Shown here in pieces: positions 41,878 through 50,549 of a DNA stretch of 64,000 nucleotides (its first letter is position 1; each line of letters begins with the position of its first letter). The notes beneath the pieces were generated by a model. That model searched no databases. It was given only the letters and a program-made list of their open reading frames with translations, and was not told where the DNA came from. A program made the position numbers and the translations under genes. The stretch spans positions 166,854 to 230,853 of the forward strand of contig CAJTFK010000004.1 in assembly GCA_910575505.1 (NCBI GenBank), in the 5' to 3' direction. Source of the DNA: Oscillospiraceae bacterium (GTDB lineage: Bacteria; Bacillota; Clostridia; Oscillospirales; Oscillospiraceae).

Positions 41878-42342
41878 CTACAGGAGAACCGTTCTGGCGT
41901 TCAGCCTTTCCCCCTCCAGGGTAACGACGCCATAGGCGGGGCGGGCGTACTCGCCTACGCTTCCGGGGTTCAGGAACAGGGTTTTTCCCCGCATGTCCAC
42001 CAGGGGCCTGTGGGTATGGCCGAAGAGGAACAGGTCCAGATTCTGTTCCTCCGCCGCCAGGCCCGCCGCCGTCAGAGACTGCTTGACTCCGTAGGTGTGG
42101 CCGTGGCAGAGCAGCACCCGCTTATCCCCCAGAAACAGCAGCTTTTCCGCCGCCTCCGAGGAACGGAAGTCGCAGTTGCCGGGGACCTGCTCAAAGGGGA
42201 GCTCCGGGAACCACTTGTGAAGCCGCATGCCGTCCCGCCAGCAGTCGCCCAGATGGAAGATCATGGCGGGCTGTTCCCGCTCCACCGCCTGAACCATGTT
42301 GTCCATGTTCCCATGGGAATCCGACAGAACTAAAATCTTCAT
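41878..42342 (-). CDS. YfcE/MJ0936-type metallophosphoesterase
   Basis: 154 residues. Metal ligands in order: DSHG at 8-11, HLGDCW, PGNCD, LLCHGHTYG and FGHTHRP, then LNPGSV. This is the small phosphodiesterase fold binding two metal ions; cytoplasmic, physiological substrate unknown. Start ATG 42342 after GGGAGGCGGCC. Own promoter at 42393-42421. Confidence 0.94.
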   Translation of the reverse strand: MKILVLSDSHGNMDNMVQAVEREQPAMIFHLGDCWRDGMRLHKWFPELPFEQVPGNCDFRSSEAAEKLLFLGDKRVLLCHGHTYGVKQSLTAAGLAAEEQNLDLFLFGHTHRPLVDMRGKTLFLNPGSVGEYARPAYGVVTLEGERLNARTVLL

Positions 42343-42392
42343 GGCCGCCTCCCTTTCCATGCTTTTGCCATATTTTCCGGCGCGCAGTACAG

Positions 42393-42421
42393 ATTATATC
42401 TGCTTTCCCGCACTTCCGCAA
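42393..42421 (-). promoter_or_regulatory. sigma-A promoter of the phosphoesterase gene
   Basis: TTGCGG (42416-42421), 17 bases, TATAAT (42393-42398) on the minus strand. Confidence 0.75.
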
Positions 42422-42599
42422 GGGCCGCTGCCGGAATATTTATGAACTTTTCGTAAAATTCCGGACCCATGCGGGCCTTGGAAAAATCCCCCCCTTTTAC
42501 CTTTCGTGCCGATAAACGCCTATAAATTTTTCCTGTCATTAAAATGACAGAACGGGCAGCTGCTCTACAAATCCTGATTTATATTTCATACAGGCTTAA

Positions 42600-42932
42600 T
42601 CAGATGGTGTTCAAAAAAGTTCCAAAAGTATTTGCAGCGCCACCATGTTCCACGATTTTTCCGTCTATAACTGGATCTATATCTACTCCTGTGATTTCCA
42701 AAGCCTTATTTGCAGGCGTTATCCCGAATTGACAGGTATTTTTCATAGTGCAGTCGGGATAAGCTTTTTCAACGCCGCAAGGTGTTGTTTCATTCCATCT
42801 ATTCCTATGAAAATTTCCTTTTCGCCAGTCCTTTGCACGCAATCCTCTGATATATATTCAGAAAGCTCTTCAAGCAGATTTTCTGAAACAATAACTTCAT
42901 AGAAATATTTTGTTATATTCTTTATTACGCAC
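42600..42932 (-). pseudogene. SnoaL-like ester cyclase, frameshifted and deleted
   Basis: Two minus-strand frames join into one recognisable protein. The first gives YEVIVSENLLEELSEYISED and then TGEKEIFIGIDGMKQHLAALKK, as in the N-terminal half of ester cyclases. It then shifts frame to AYPDCTMKNTCQFG and ITPANKALEITGVDID, then DGKIVEHGGAANTFGTFLN, the typical C-terminus. A shift near 42775, another near the start (around 42910), and a missing segment between QFG and ITP show it is dead. AT-richer than its surroundings, so probably acquired and decaying. Confidence 0.75.
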
Positions 42933-43132
42933 CCTGCACCTCTCCAAAATCAAATTTGTTTTTCTGGCTTTAGCACATCAAATCTATCGCTTTTTAGCTT
43001 TAAGAAGGGCCTGGTGCAAATACCAGTGTCCCGCTCTATCAACACGAAAAGCAAAAGAGCCGAAAAATCCGAAATTTTCTTCCAGTCTGCCGGGGCATTT
43101 ATCCCGCTCTCCGGCAGGCTCCGCCGTCCTCT
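42933..43132. other. AT-rich intergenic remainder
   Basis: No gene or structure supported. It continues the AT-rich tract that contains the ester-cyclase pseudogene. Confidence 0.4.
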
Positions 43133-43657
43133 CTAACCGCGGTCCTTCCAGAGGGTCCCGCCGGTCTCCGGACGGCGGCAGTACAGCAATTCTCCCAGGA
43201 GCTTCCCGCCCACGCCGCTCTCCATGCGGGTTCCGCTGAATTGGAAGCCGTGCTTCTCATAGAAGCTCCGGGCCCGGCGGTTCTTTTCCAGCACCCACAG
43301 CAGGATATCCCGGAATCCCCGGTCCTCCAGTTCTTGGACCGCCGCCTCCAGCAGCGTCCTTCCGCAGCCCCGGCCCATGTACTCCGGCAGCAGGTACAGG
43401 GAGACAATCTCCCCGAACTCCGGATGCTCCGGCCAGCGGGAGGGTCCGACGCTGGATGTGCCCACCGGCTTCCCGCCGTCAAGCATCACCAGCGTGGTCC
43501 AGTCCGCCCGGTCCAGGGCCTCCGCCCAGTGTCCGGCAGGAATGCTGTCCAGATACGCCTGGGGCACAAGGCCCCGATAGGCGGACCTCCAGCTCTCCTC
43601 ATAAATGCGGCTGATCTCCAGCCGGCTGTCTGTCTCCCTCAGCGGACGGATCTCCAT
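43133..43657 (-). CDS. GNAT-family N-acetyltransferase
   Basis: 174 residues. EIVSLYLLPEYMGRGCGRTLLEAAVQEL is the acetyl-CoA binding motif A, followed by DILLWVLEKNRRARSFYEKHGFQFSG (motif B). Start ATG 43657 after GGAGGAG. Last gene of three overlapping minus-strand genes. Acceptor substrate unknown. Confidence 0.93.
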   Translation of the reverse strand: MEIRPLRETDSRLEISRIYEESWRSAYRGLVPQAYLDSIPAGHWAEALDRADWTTLVMLDGGKPVGTSSVGPSRWPEHPEFGEIVSLYLLPEYMGRGCGRTLLEAAVQELEDRGFRDILLWVLEKNRRARSFYEKHGFQFSGTRMESGVGGKLLGELLYCRRPETGGTLWKDRG

Positions 43658-43937
43658 GGGCTGTCTCCTCCCTTCTTTTTTCAATCAGCGCCAGCTTTTG
43701 GGTGCGGGTCAGGGCCTTGACGGCCATCTCCCGCCGCAGGGCGGCGCTTTTGTCCGCCGCTGCCTCCTGATAGACCAGCTCCACCGGCAGGCGGCTCCGG
43801 GTGTACTTGGCACCCCTGCCTCTCCGGTGGGCCTCCAGCCGCCGGTGCAGGTCATTGGTGCAGCCGGTATAGAGGGTGCCGTCGCCGCAGCGGAGGATGT
43901 AGACCGTCCAGCGGCGTTCCGCCGGTCCCTCAGACAT
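43599..43937 (-). CDS. GIY-YIG domain protein (UPF0213/YhbQ type)
   Basis: 112 residues: VYILRCGDGTLYTGCTNDLHRRLEAHRRG carries the GIY-YIG core (YIL and YTG), followed by GAKYTRSRLPVELVYQE and the usual basic helix. Stand-alone small members are probably structure-specific nucleases. It overlaps the upstream GNAT gene by 8 bases and the downstream one by 59 bases, and its last 19 residues (DPSAEGDRQPAGDQPHL) extend past the usual family end because of that overlap. Confidence 0.9.
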   Translation of the reverse strand: MSEGPAERRWTVYILRCGDGTLYTGCTNDLHRRLEAHRRGRGAKYTRSRLPVELVYQEAAADKSAALRREMAVKALTRTQKLALIEKRREETAHGDPSAEGDRQPAGDQPHL

Positions 43938-44352
43938 GCCAGACCATGACAGACTCCGCCTCGCCGGTTCCCGGGTCCGTCTGTTCCTCCAGAACGGAAA
44001 AGCCCTCCCGCCGGTAAAACCGGAGCGCACCGGCGTTTTTCCGATAGACATGCAGCCGCAGCCGCTCCCGGCGGCCCTTGGCCTCATCCATCAGGGCGCG
44101 GCCAATTCCCCGGCCCCGGGCCTCCCGCCGGACGAACAGCCCGGCAATCAGGTCCCCGTCCAGGCCCATGAAGCCCTGAAGCCCTCCGGCATCCTCATAG
44201 ACCAGCAGCTCCGCCTGCTCCAGCTGGGGGACCAGACCGGCAAAATGTCCCTTCCAGCAGGCCGGGGCAATGAAGCTGTGGGCGTCCAGATTGGCAGCCA
44301 GCCAGATTTCCGCAATTTCCGGAAGCTCCGAAGCGTGTGGTTTCCGAATCAA
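43930..44352 (-). CDS. GNAT-family N-acetyltransferase
   Basis: 140 residues with IAGLFVRREARGRGIGRALMDEAKGR (acetyl-CoA site) and VYRKNAGALRFYRREGFSVLEEQ. Starts at TTG 44352, placed 8 bases after AGGAGG; no ATG is available. First gene of the GNAT/GIY-YIG/GNAT operon. YjaB-like in the N-terminal sequence (HASELPEIAEIWLAANLDAHSFI). Confidence 0.9.
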   Translation of the reverse strand: MIRKPHASELPEIAEIWLAANLDAHSFIAPACWKGHFAGLVPQLEQAELLVYEDAGGLQGFMGLDGDLIAGLFVRREARGRGIGRALMDEAKGRRERLRLHVYRKNAGALRFYRREGFSVLEEQTDPGTGEAESVMVWHV

Positions 44353-44551
44353 GCGACTTCCCTCCTAACGGTGATATTCGGTCTCAGCATAGCACATTCC
44401 CGTCTCCGCCGCAAGTCTTTGGACGTCCCCGTCCCTCATAGAGTACATAGAGAGGGCGGCGGACTCTGCCGTCCTCCAGTCCGGCCTGCCGCTGGCCGCA
44501 AGAGCGGCGGCCGGGGCGGCTTCTCCGTCCCCGGCTCACCGGGAGGAATCT

Positions 44552-45196
44552 ATGCTCTCTGCCGCCCTGCTGATTTTCGCCAATACGCTGCTGTTCTCCC
44601 TGCGCCTCTCCGGCGGCGGATCCTTTCCAAAGCCTCTCTCCGCCGCCGAGGAACGGGAGTGGCTGGCAAAATACGCGGAGGGAAACCCGGAGGCCCGGCA
44701 GGTGCTGATTGAACGGAACCTGCGGCTGGTGGCGCACATTATTAAAAAGTATTACACCCCCAACGGCGACCAGGAGGACCTCATCTCCATCGGAACCATT
44801 GGCCTGATCAAGGGCATCTCCAGCTTCGACCCCTCCAAGGGGGCACGGCTGGCCACCTATGCGGCACGATGCATTGAAAATGAAATCCTGATGTATTTCC
44901 GCGGCCAGAAAAAATTACAGGGCGAGGTCTCCCTCTCCGACTCCATCGACACGGACAAAGAGGGCAATGCCCTGCAGCTGATGGACGTGGTGGGCGTAGA
45001 CGACACCATGCTGGACGACATCAGCGACCGTGAAAACGCCCTGCAGCTGCGACGGCTGGTACGGGACTGCCTCTCCGCCCGGGAATCCGAGATCATTCGC
45101 CTCCGCTACGGGCTGGGAGGCACAGTGCCCCTGACCCAGCGGGAAATCGCCGCCTCCTTCGGCATCTCCCGGAGCTATGTTTCCCGCCGCGCTTAA
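44552..45196 (+). CDS. sigK: sporulation sigma factor K, truncated in region 4.2
   Basis: 214 residues. The N-terminus carries the pro-sequence-like hydrophobic stretch, then NNSF-type GGGSFPKPLS. Region 2 has LIERNLRLVAHIIKKYY and DLISIGTIGLIKGISSFDPSKG, and region 4 ends with LTQREIAASFGISRSYVSR. The family normally continues with IEK(K/R)AL and about ten more residues; here it reads SRRA and stops. The break lies in the recognition helix that reads the -35 element, so the visible product is probably not functional. GGGAGGAATCT precedes the ATG. DNA beyond the break looks foreign, as if an element were inserted at about 45184. Confidence 0.92.
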   Translation: MLSAALLIFANTLLFSLRLSGGGSFPKPLSAAEEREWLAKYAEGNPEARQVLIERNLRLVAHIIKKYYTPNGDQEDLISIGTIGLIKGISSFDPSKGARLATYAARCIENEILMYFRGQKKLQGEVSLSDSIDTDKEGNALQLMDVVGVDDTMLDDISDRENALQLRRLVRDCLSARESEIIRLRYGLGGTVPLTQREIAASFGISRSYVSRRA

Positions 45197-45203
45197 TGTA
45201 AAC

Positions 45204-45244
45204 GATGCCCGGAAAGCCCCATGACAGCGGGGTTTCCGGGCATC
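45204..45244. terminator. hairpin at the sigK/element junction
   Basis: GATGCCCGGAAAGCCCC and GGGGTTTCCGGGCATC pair almost perfectly around an 8-base loop, 8 bases beyond the sigK stop. T-run only moderate (TAATTTT). Confidence 0.65.
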
Positions 45245-45334
45245 GGGTAATTTTGGGTAGCACCGTGGTTATTGCAAACGGTGGAGGAATTTTAGGGAGA
45301 TAAGCGGCCATTCATCATTTGATATTTGCTCGGA

Positions 45335-47989
45335 TTATTGGTATAAAGGCTTATATATTCTAAAATATCTCTTCTTCAAGGCATCGCGCCCACCCTCCAT
45401 AACATCACAGATTTCATTTCTAATCGCCTGATTTTGCAATGCTCCCTCAACCTTGCAGAGAACCTGCCCATTCGTAAAGTTCATAGCGATTATTTGTTCT
45501 GCGGCACCATTAACTGGAATGTTTGGATTATGTGTCACGACAATCACTTGATTCTTAAGCTTTTGTCTACGCAATTCAGATACTAACATTTCAGAAATCA
45601 GTTTCGTATCCAAATCATCTTCTGGCTGATCAATAATGAGGGGGCCATTATTAGAACGCAAAATTAAAGACAATAATGCTGTTGTCTTTTGTCCAGCTGA
45701 GCCTTGAGCAATATTTGAAAACCTCCCATCCATTTTAATTTCCAATTGAATAGCATCAGGTGGAGTCCATATTTGCAAGTCGTCAATATCCTCAGGATGC
45801 TCAATACACAAAGAAGAAATATAAGCACTAAAACGTTTCCCGTACTTTTTACCGCCAAGATCTTTGCTTATAAGGCTAGACAGAGTTTCTAATCTATTCT
45901 GCCAAATATCTGCTCCATGATTCGGGGCGCAGAGCTGTCCAATGAAAGAATTATGAATATCATCTAAATCAAGGATGTCAGATTGAAACTGGCTATCTTT
46001 ACGGATAATATTTCTAAATTCTTTCTCAGCTAAACTCATATCCTGCATAGGGAGCAATGTGATCCGTACTTGGTCCGAATTTAACTCCGCTATGATACGA
46101 GCCCGCTCTTGACGTAATAGCTTTTGATGCGAGATGATTGCTTCAAATTGAGCAGACTTTTTTCCCTCGATTTCTTCCAACTGATTTTTCCAATATAGTA
46201 CATCTGCAATTTTTTGCTCCAAATCCGTTCTCTGAGAATACAGTGTCTCAAGTTCATCAATGCTATCAATTCCTCGTTGTTTTAAAAGAGAAATTGCACT
46301 TAAATATTCTGTTCTAGCGGTTTCAAAATCAGCAGATATACGGTGATTTTTACTTAACTCTTCTGCGGCATTCTTCAGAGCAACCATTTTTTCTTGTAGA
46401 GCTATATACTCGCTCATCAATTTGCTCCACTCTAAAATAAAGCGTTTATATTTTTTAGCTGACTCTTCGTCTAAGATGGCATCAATATCGACCTGATCTA
46501 CCAAAGTTGTTTGAACAATATCATACTGCAACTCAGACAGTCTGGAGATGATGGTAGCCAGTTCTGATTTAAAGGTTTCATACTTGGAAGAAAATGATTT
46601 TATGGTTGTTAGTATAGGATTATTTGCAACGGTTTCAAGTGCATGAATTTTCGCATCGAGATCAGTTAAACGTGCTTTCAGGGATTCTTCTTGGGCTATT
46701 TTATTACTTATTTCTCGCGACTGTCTACATATAGTTTTGTATTCTTCACTAAGAGTTGATAGTTGTTGTTTCCAAGTATCATAGTCAAATAAGCTGTCGA
46801 TATAATGAATCAAGCAATTGGGATCTTCCGCCATTTCATATAATTGCTTTTGACTATAAATTTGGACAGGAAACCTCTGGTCAACATTACCAGCCCCATC
46901 ACTTAGTTTCCAGTCACCATGCTCATAGTAATATTCAGTCCATTTTTCGGATTCCCAAATCAATTTAAGTTTTCGTCCATCTTTTTTTACATGAACTTGT
47001 ATTGTCGTATTTGGACGCAACATACCAACATCTGTGCGGCTAGTTGGGATTTTTGAAAACTTATTAAATGAGGTCTCTATTTCACTTGGAAGATTATGGA
47101 CTTTCCCGAAGGCAATACGCAAAAACTCTGTAATGGTTGTTTTGCCTGATCCTCGACCTCCAATTATTGTATTGAGCCAAGGACTAAAATGTATACAAAA
47201 TGCAGCTCCATTCCCTATTTTTTGTCCTTGTTCAATTTCTAATTTTTCAATGAAGCAACGTTCACCAAGATTATTTGGATCATCAACGCTTGTCCCATCT
47301 ATAATAACTCCATCCTCCCTGTCTTGTAAGGCGAGGGCCAAAGATTCAATAGTTGGAGCTTCCATCTTAACCCAAGAAAATCGTTTTGCAACATCAGAGC
47401 ACTTGTGCGCATCAGATCCCATAACATAAGTAAATTCACGCTTCATATCTACACAAAGCTGTGGGAGCTGATACATGGGGTCTGTAACTTCAACCGCAAA
47501 AAAATCACAGTTGTCCAACACATTTTTCAGTGCACTACCGTCAACTGCATTAAAAAGACCCTTTACATCATTCACATGTGCCGGAATTGCAATGCCCCCA
47601 GAATGTTGGATTAAGTTTACTGCTTGGTGAAATTTTATTTGATCTCCACCATTTTGTATGCGTGAAATTACTGAAGATATATCATCAACAGGTTTTTGGG
47701 GATCAAAAATGGCCAACAAATGAATTGCAGGAAAGACTTCGACTTCTACCCCAGGAAAAATGGCGAGTTCTCTGTATAAATCACTATTTTCAGCTTTAAT
47801 ATTCTGTAATTCTGTTCGTAAAATTTCTGTCCAAGCACAAGAATCGTGATCTGTAATAGCAATACAGTCAATATGTTTTTGCATAGCAGAAAGTAAGAAA
47901 TCCTTGGCAGATAATTCTGGTTCTCTGTAGTCAGATGATGCCGGTGTGTGCATATGGAAATCAAATTTCCACCATTTTGCTCCATTCAT
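45335..47989 (-). CDS. PHP-domain/SMC-like ATPase (TrlF type)
   Basis: 884 residues. N-terminal PHP hydrolase fold: DFHMHTPASSD (His 12, 14), ITDHDS (47-50), a later GVEVEVFP and MGSDAHK. Then an ABC/SMC-type ATPase: Walker A GGRGSGKTT near 285, a long coiled coil (about 440-680), and a C-terminal signature, IIDQPEDDLD Walker B and VVTHNPNIPV. Such PHP-ATPase proteins are found on mobile elements and in defence-type loci; cleavage of nucleic acid by the PHP site is plausible but unproven. Composition is far more AT-rich than the neighbours. Lies first inside the sigK junction. Confidence 0.85.
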   Translation of the reverse strand: MNGAKWWKFDFHMHTPASSDYREPELSAKDFLLSAMQKHIDCIAITDHDSCAWTEILRTELQNIKAENSDLYRELAIFPGVEVEVFPAIHLLAIFDPQKPVDDISSVISRIQNGGDQIKFHQAVNLIQHSGGIAIPAHVNDVKGLFNAVDGSALKNVLDNCDFFAVEVTDPMYQLPQLCVDMKREFTYVMGSDAHKCSDVAKRFSWVKMEAPTIESLALALQDREDGVIIDGTSVDDPNNLGERCFIEKLEIEQGQKIGNGAAFCIHFSPWLNTIIGGRGSGKTTITEFLRIAFGKVHNLPSEIETSFNKFSKIPTSRTDVGMLRPNTTIQVHVKKDGRKLKLIWESEKWTEYYYEHGDWKLSDGAGNVDQRFPVQIYSQKQLYEMAEDPNCLIHYIDSLFDYDTWKQQLSTLSEEYKTICRQSREISNKIAQEESLKARLTDLDAKIHALETVANNPILTTIKSFSSKYETFKSELATIISRLSELQYDIVQTTLVDQVDIDAILDEESAKKYKRFILEWSKLMSEYIALQEKMVALKNAAEELSKNHRISADFETARTEYLSAISLLKQRGIDSIDELETLYSQRTDLEQKIADVLYWKNQLEEIEGKKSAQFEAIISHQKLLRQERARIIAELNSDQVRITLLPMQDMSLAEKEFRNIIRKDSQFQSDILDLDDIHNSFIGQLCAPNHGADIWQNRLETLSSLISKDLGGKKYGKRFSAYISSLCIEHPEDIDDLQIWTPPDAIQLEIKMDGRFSNIAQGSAGQKTTALLSLILRSNNGPLIIDQPEDDLDTKLISEMLVSELRRQKLKNQVIVVTHNPNIPVNGAAEQIIAMNFTNGQVLCKVEGALQNQAIRNEICDVMEGGRDALKKRYFRIYKPLYQ

Positions 47990-48025
47990 TACAAAGGCCC
48001 TCTTTCTATCTATAAATAAAAATTT

Positions 48026-49342
48026 CTATTTTAAAAGGAAATCTAACACGCTTTGAATTCTAATCCCATCCTGTGTCTGCATTAGGTCACATTCTAACGC
48101 AATCACCAATTTCTCATAATTGTCCCGAATTTTCCGTAACGGAGCCAATTCCCGCTCCCGGGTTTCTGGAGCATTCATATTCTCCGTAACCTGAATATAC
48201 TTCTTCGCATCCGCCTTTGTGGCAATAAAGTCTACTTCCTGGTTGTCAATCTTTCCGATGGCTACATCATATCCCTGCCGCAGCAACTCAAAATAGACGA
48301 TGTTCTCCAGAATATGCCCACTGTCGCCATCCCGATAACCTAACAGATAGTTCCGCAGGCCCATATCCACGATATAATACTTGCCCAGTGTGCGCAGATA
48401 CTCCCGGCCTTTGATGTCGAACCGCTTGATCTCGTAGAAGATATACGCCTCCAACAGTGCCTCAATATAGCTCTGTATCGTATGCACCGCAGGTTTCCTG
48501 CGGCCTTTTTCTTCTAATAGACCCTCGTTGACCAGCGTGTTGCCAATAGAGGTCGCAGACACATTGTTACCGATGTTATCTGCTAGGAACATGATGATTT
48601 TTCGGAGCAGGACCGGGTCAGTGATGGTGCGGCGCCCCTTCCGCTTTTCACGCTCCAAAATATCGTTGACAACAGCGGCGGAGTACACGCCGTCCAGCGC
48701 CGCTGTTACACGGTCAATTTCCAGGCCCACATCTGCCAACATAGGCATACCACCGAACCGGGCATATTCATTGAATAGTTCCCGCTCATCGTAAATATCG
48801 CCGTCCTGGTCTGTGATCCGACGCTTCAGTGCTCCAGTAGGCGATTTCTTTTCAGTCACGGTGTAGCCGTGGAAATCTAAAAACTCCTTAAAAGAAAGGG
48901 GGAGTACCTTGATCTTAACATATCGGCCAGAAAGGTAGGTGGACAGCTCAGACGAAAGCAAGTAGGCATTAGAGCCAGTGATATAAATATCACAATCAAA
49001 ATCTACACGGAAGGAGTTGACAGCATTTTCCCAACCTGAGATTCTCTGTACCTCGTCAAAGAACAAGTACATCCGCCGCTCAGGTAGGACACGGGCTTTC
49101 ACATATTCGTAAAAACCTCTGACATCCATATCAGGAAAGCTCATGGACTCAAAGTTCATTTCCAGTATCTGATCCTGGGCAATGCCGTTTTCACGCAAAT
49201 GCTGGGCCATCAGTTTCATGAGGCTGGATTTCCCACAGCGCCGTATACCGGTTATGACTTTTATCATCTCGGTGTCTTGAAATGCAATCATCCGATTCAG
49301 ATAGAGGTCGCGCTTTTTCAGCATTGGCTTCTGCATAATCAT
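48026..49342 (-). CDS. AAA ATPase with DUF4143 domain
   Basis: 438 residues. Walker A GIRRCGKSS at 32-40, Walker B MYLFFDEVQ, sensor-like DIYITGSNAYLLS, then LPLSFKEFLDF, and the C-terminal DUF4143 nuclease-like fold with ENIVYFELLRQGYDVAIGKIDNQEVDFIA (E..D..ExxD pattern). Common, often multi-copy proteins of unclear function in gut anaerobes. Start ATG 49342 after GGGAGG (an ATG two codons on has better spacing). Between the PHP-ATPase and parA. Confidence 0.92.
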   Translation of the reverse strand: MIMQKPMLKKRDLYLNRMIAFQDTEMIKVITGIRRCGKSSLMKLMAQHLRENGIAQDQILEMNFESMSFPDMDVRGFYEYVKARVLPERRMYLFFDEVQRISGWENAVNSFRVDFDCDIYITGSNAYLLSSELSTYLSGRYVKIKVLPLSFKEFLDFHGYTVTEKKSPTGALKRRITDQDGDIYDERELFNEYARFGGMPMLADVGLEIDRVTAALDGVYSAAVVNDILEREKRKGRRTITDPVLLRKIIMFLADNIGNNVSATSIGNTLVNEGLLEEKGRRKPAVHTIQSYIEALLEAYIFYEIKRFDIKGREYLRTLGKYYIVDMGLRNYLLGYRDGDSGHILENIVYFELLRQGYDVAIGKIDNQEVDFIATKADAKKYIQVTENMNAPETRERELAPLRKIRDNYEKLVIALECDLMQTQDGIRIQSVLDFLLK

Positions 49343-49362
49343 TACCCTCCCTATTCATGTCA

Positions 49363-49391
49363 AGCATAGCATATTTATGCCCAGAAAGCAA
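49363..49391 (-). promoter_or_regulatory. promoter of the AAA/DUF4143 gene
   Basis: TTGCTT (49386-49391), 17 bases, TATGCT (49363-49368) on the minus strand. Confidence 0.55.
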
Positions 49392-49639
49392 GTTTATTAC
49401 ATCAAAATAATAAAAAATAAATTTGACACGATTTTTTACATTGAAATAGAAAGATTTTTGCTGTGGGCAGGAGGGCAATATCGCGGGCATAGGACTCGTT
49501 GAACAGGTGCTGTTGGGGAAGGGTACGAAAAGTTTTGAAAAAGCCAGGATTTATGCGGGATTGCGGTGGATTGGCTCCTGACTGTTCCCACCCTGGAATA
49601 GAAAACGGCAAAAGCCGACAACTGCATACTGTTTTTTGC
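49392..49639. other. divergent intergenic region before parA
   Basis: AT-rich start with TTGACA at 49423-49428, then a GC-balanced stretch without a gene. It could hold the parA promoter or centromere-like sites, but no repeated parS-like box was seen. Confidence 0.4.
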
Positions 49640-49674
49640 GGGAGAATGTAGCATAGCTATGTTCTCCCTTTTTT
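49640..49674 (+). terminator. attenuator-like hairpin before parA
   Basis: GGGAGAATGTAGC-ATA-GCTATGTTCTCCC followed by T6, 55 bases before the parA start. In this place it would end most transcripts entering the element operon. Confidence 0.7.
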
Positions 49675-49727
49675 CATCCCCATTTTGCGATGGGGTATTT
49701 CTATTTGTAGTAGGGAGTTGAGAACAC

Positions 49728-50549
49728 ATGAACGCCCAAGTGATCGCCGTAGTCAATCAAAAAGGCGGTACGGGCAAGAGTACAACTTGCGCAAACCTCG
49801 GCGTTGGACTGGCCCAGGCCGGGAAAAAGGTGTTAGTGGTCGATTGTGACCCCCAGGCCAGTCTTTCCATCAGCCTGGGCCATTCCCAGCCGGACGATCT
49901 GCCCGTCACCCTCTCGGACCTGATGGGCAAGGTGCTGAACGATCAGCCCATCGCCCCCGGCGAGGGTATCCTGCATCATGCGGAGGGCGTGGACCTCATG
50001 CCATCAAACATCCAGCTCTCCGGCATGGAGGTGTCGCTGGTGAACGCCATGAGCCGCGAGACCATCCTGCGGCAGTACCTGGACACGGTTCGGAAACAGT
50101 ACACCCACATCCTGCTGGACTGCCAGCCCTCCCTGGGTATGCTCACCGTCAACGCCCTGGCCGCTGCCAATCGTCTGATCGTCCCCGTCCAGGCGGAGTA
50201 CCTCCCGGCGAAAGGGCTTGAACAGCTCTTACAGACCGTGGGCAAGGTGCGGCGGCAGATCAATCCCAAGCTGCTCATTGACGGCATCCTGCTGACGATG
50301 GTGGACAGCCGGACCAACTTCGCCAGGGAGATCAGCGCCCTGCTCCGGGAGACTTACGGCGGGGACATCAAGGTATTCGATTCCGAGATACCCCATTCTG
50401 TCCGGGCCAAGGAGACCAGCGCCGAGGGCAAGAGCATCTTTGCCCATGACCCCGGCGGAAAGGTGGCCGAAGCCTATGGAAATCTGACGCGGGAGGTGTT
50501 ACAGCTTGAAAAGCAGCGCGCGAAAAGTAGAGCTGGCATCAGCCTCTGA
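49728..50549 (+). CDS. ParA/Soj-family partition ATPase
   Basis: 273 residues. Deviant Walker A KGGTGKST at 12-19, DCDPQASLSISLG, and LLDCQPSLGMLTVNALAA. The C-terminal GKVAEAYGNLTREVL is the usual ending. Partition ATPase of an integrated or circularising element rather than the chromosome, because ParB and element genes follow. Starts the plus-strand backbone operon; overlaps parB by 44 bases. Confidence 0.95.
   Translation: MNAQVIAVVNQKGGTGKSTTCANLGVGLAQAGKKVLVVDCDPQASLSISLGHSQPDDLPVTLSDLMGKVLNDQPIAPGEGILHHAEGVDLMPSNIQLSGMEVSLVNAMSRETILRQYLDTVRKQYTHILLDCQPSLGMLTVNALAAANRLIVPVQAEYLPAKGLEQLLQTVGKVRRQINPKLLIDGILLTMVDSRTNFAREISALLRETYGGDIKVFDSEIPHSVRAKETSAEGKSIFAHDPGGKVAEAYGNLTREVLQLEKQRAKSRAGISL

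Noticed and set aside
42339..42539. 66-codon minus-strand frame ahead of the phosphoesterase
   Set aside because: Its start lacks a ribosome site and the likely promoter (42393-42421) lies inside it.
49436..49756. Minus-strand frames of 69-106 codons between the DUF4143 gene and parA
   Set aside because: They overlap the parA leader hairpin and start, lack ribosome sites, and show no family pattern.
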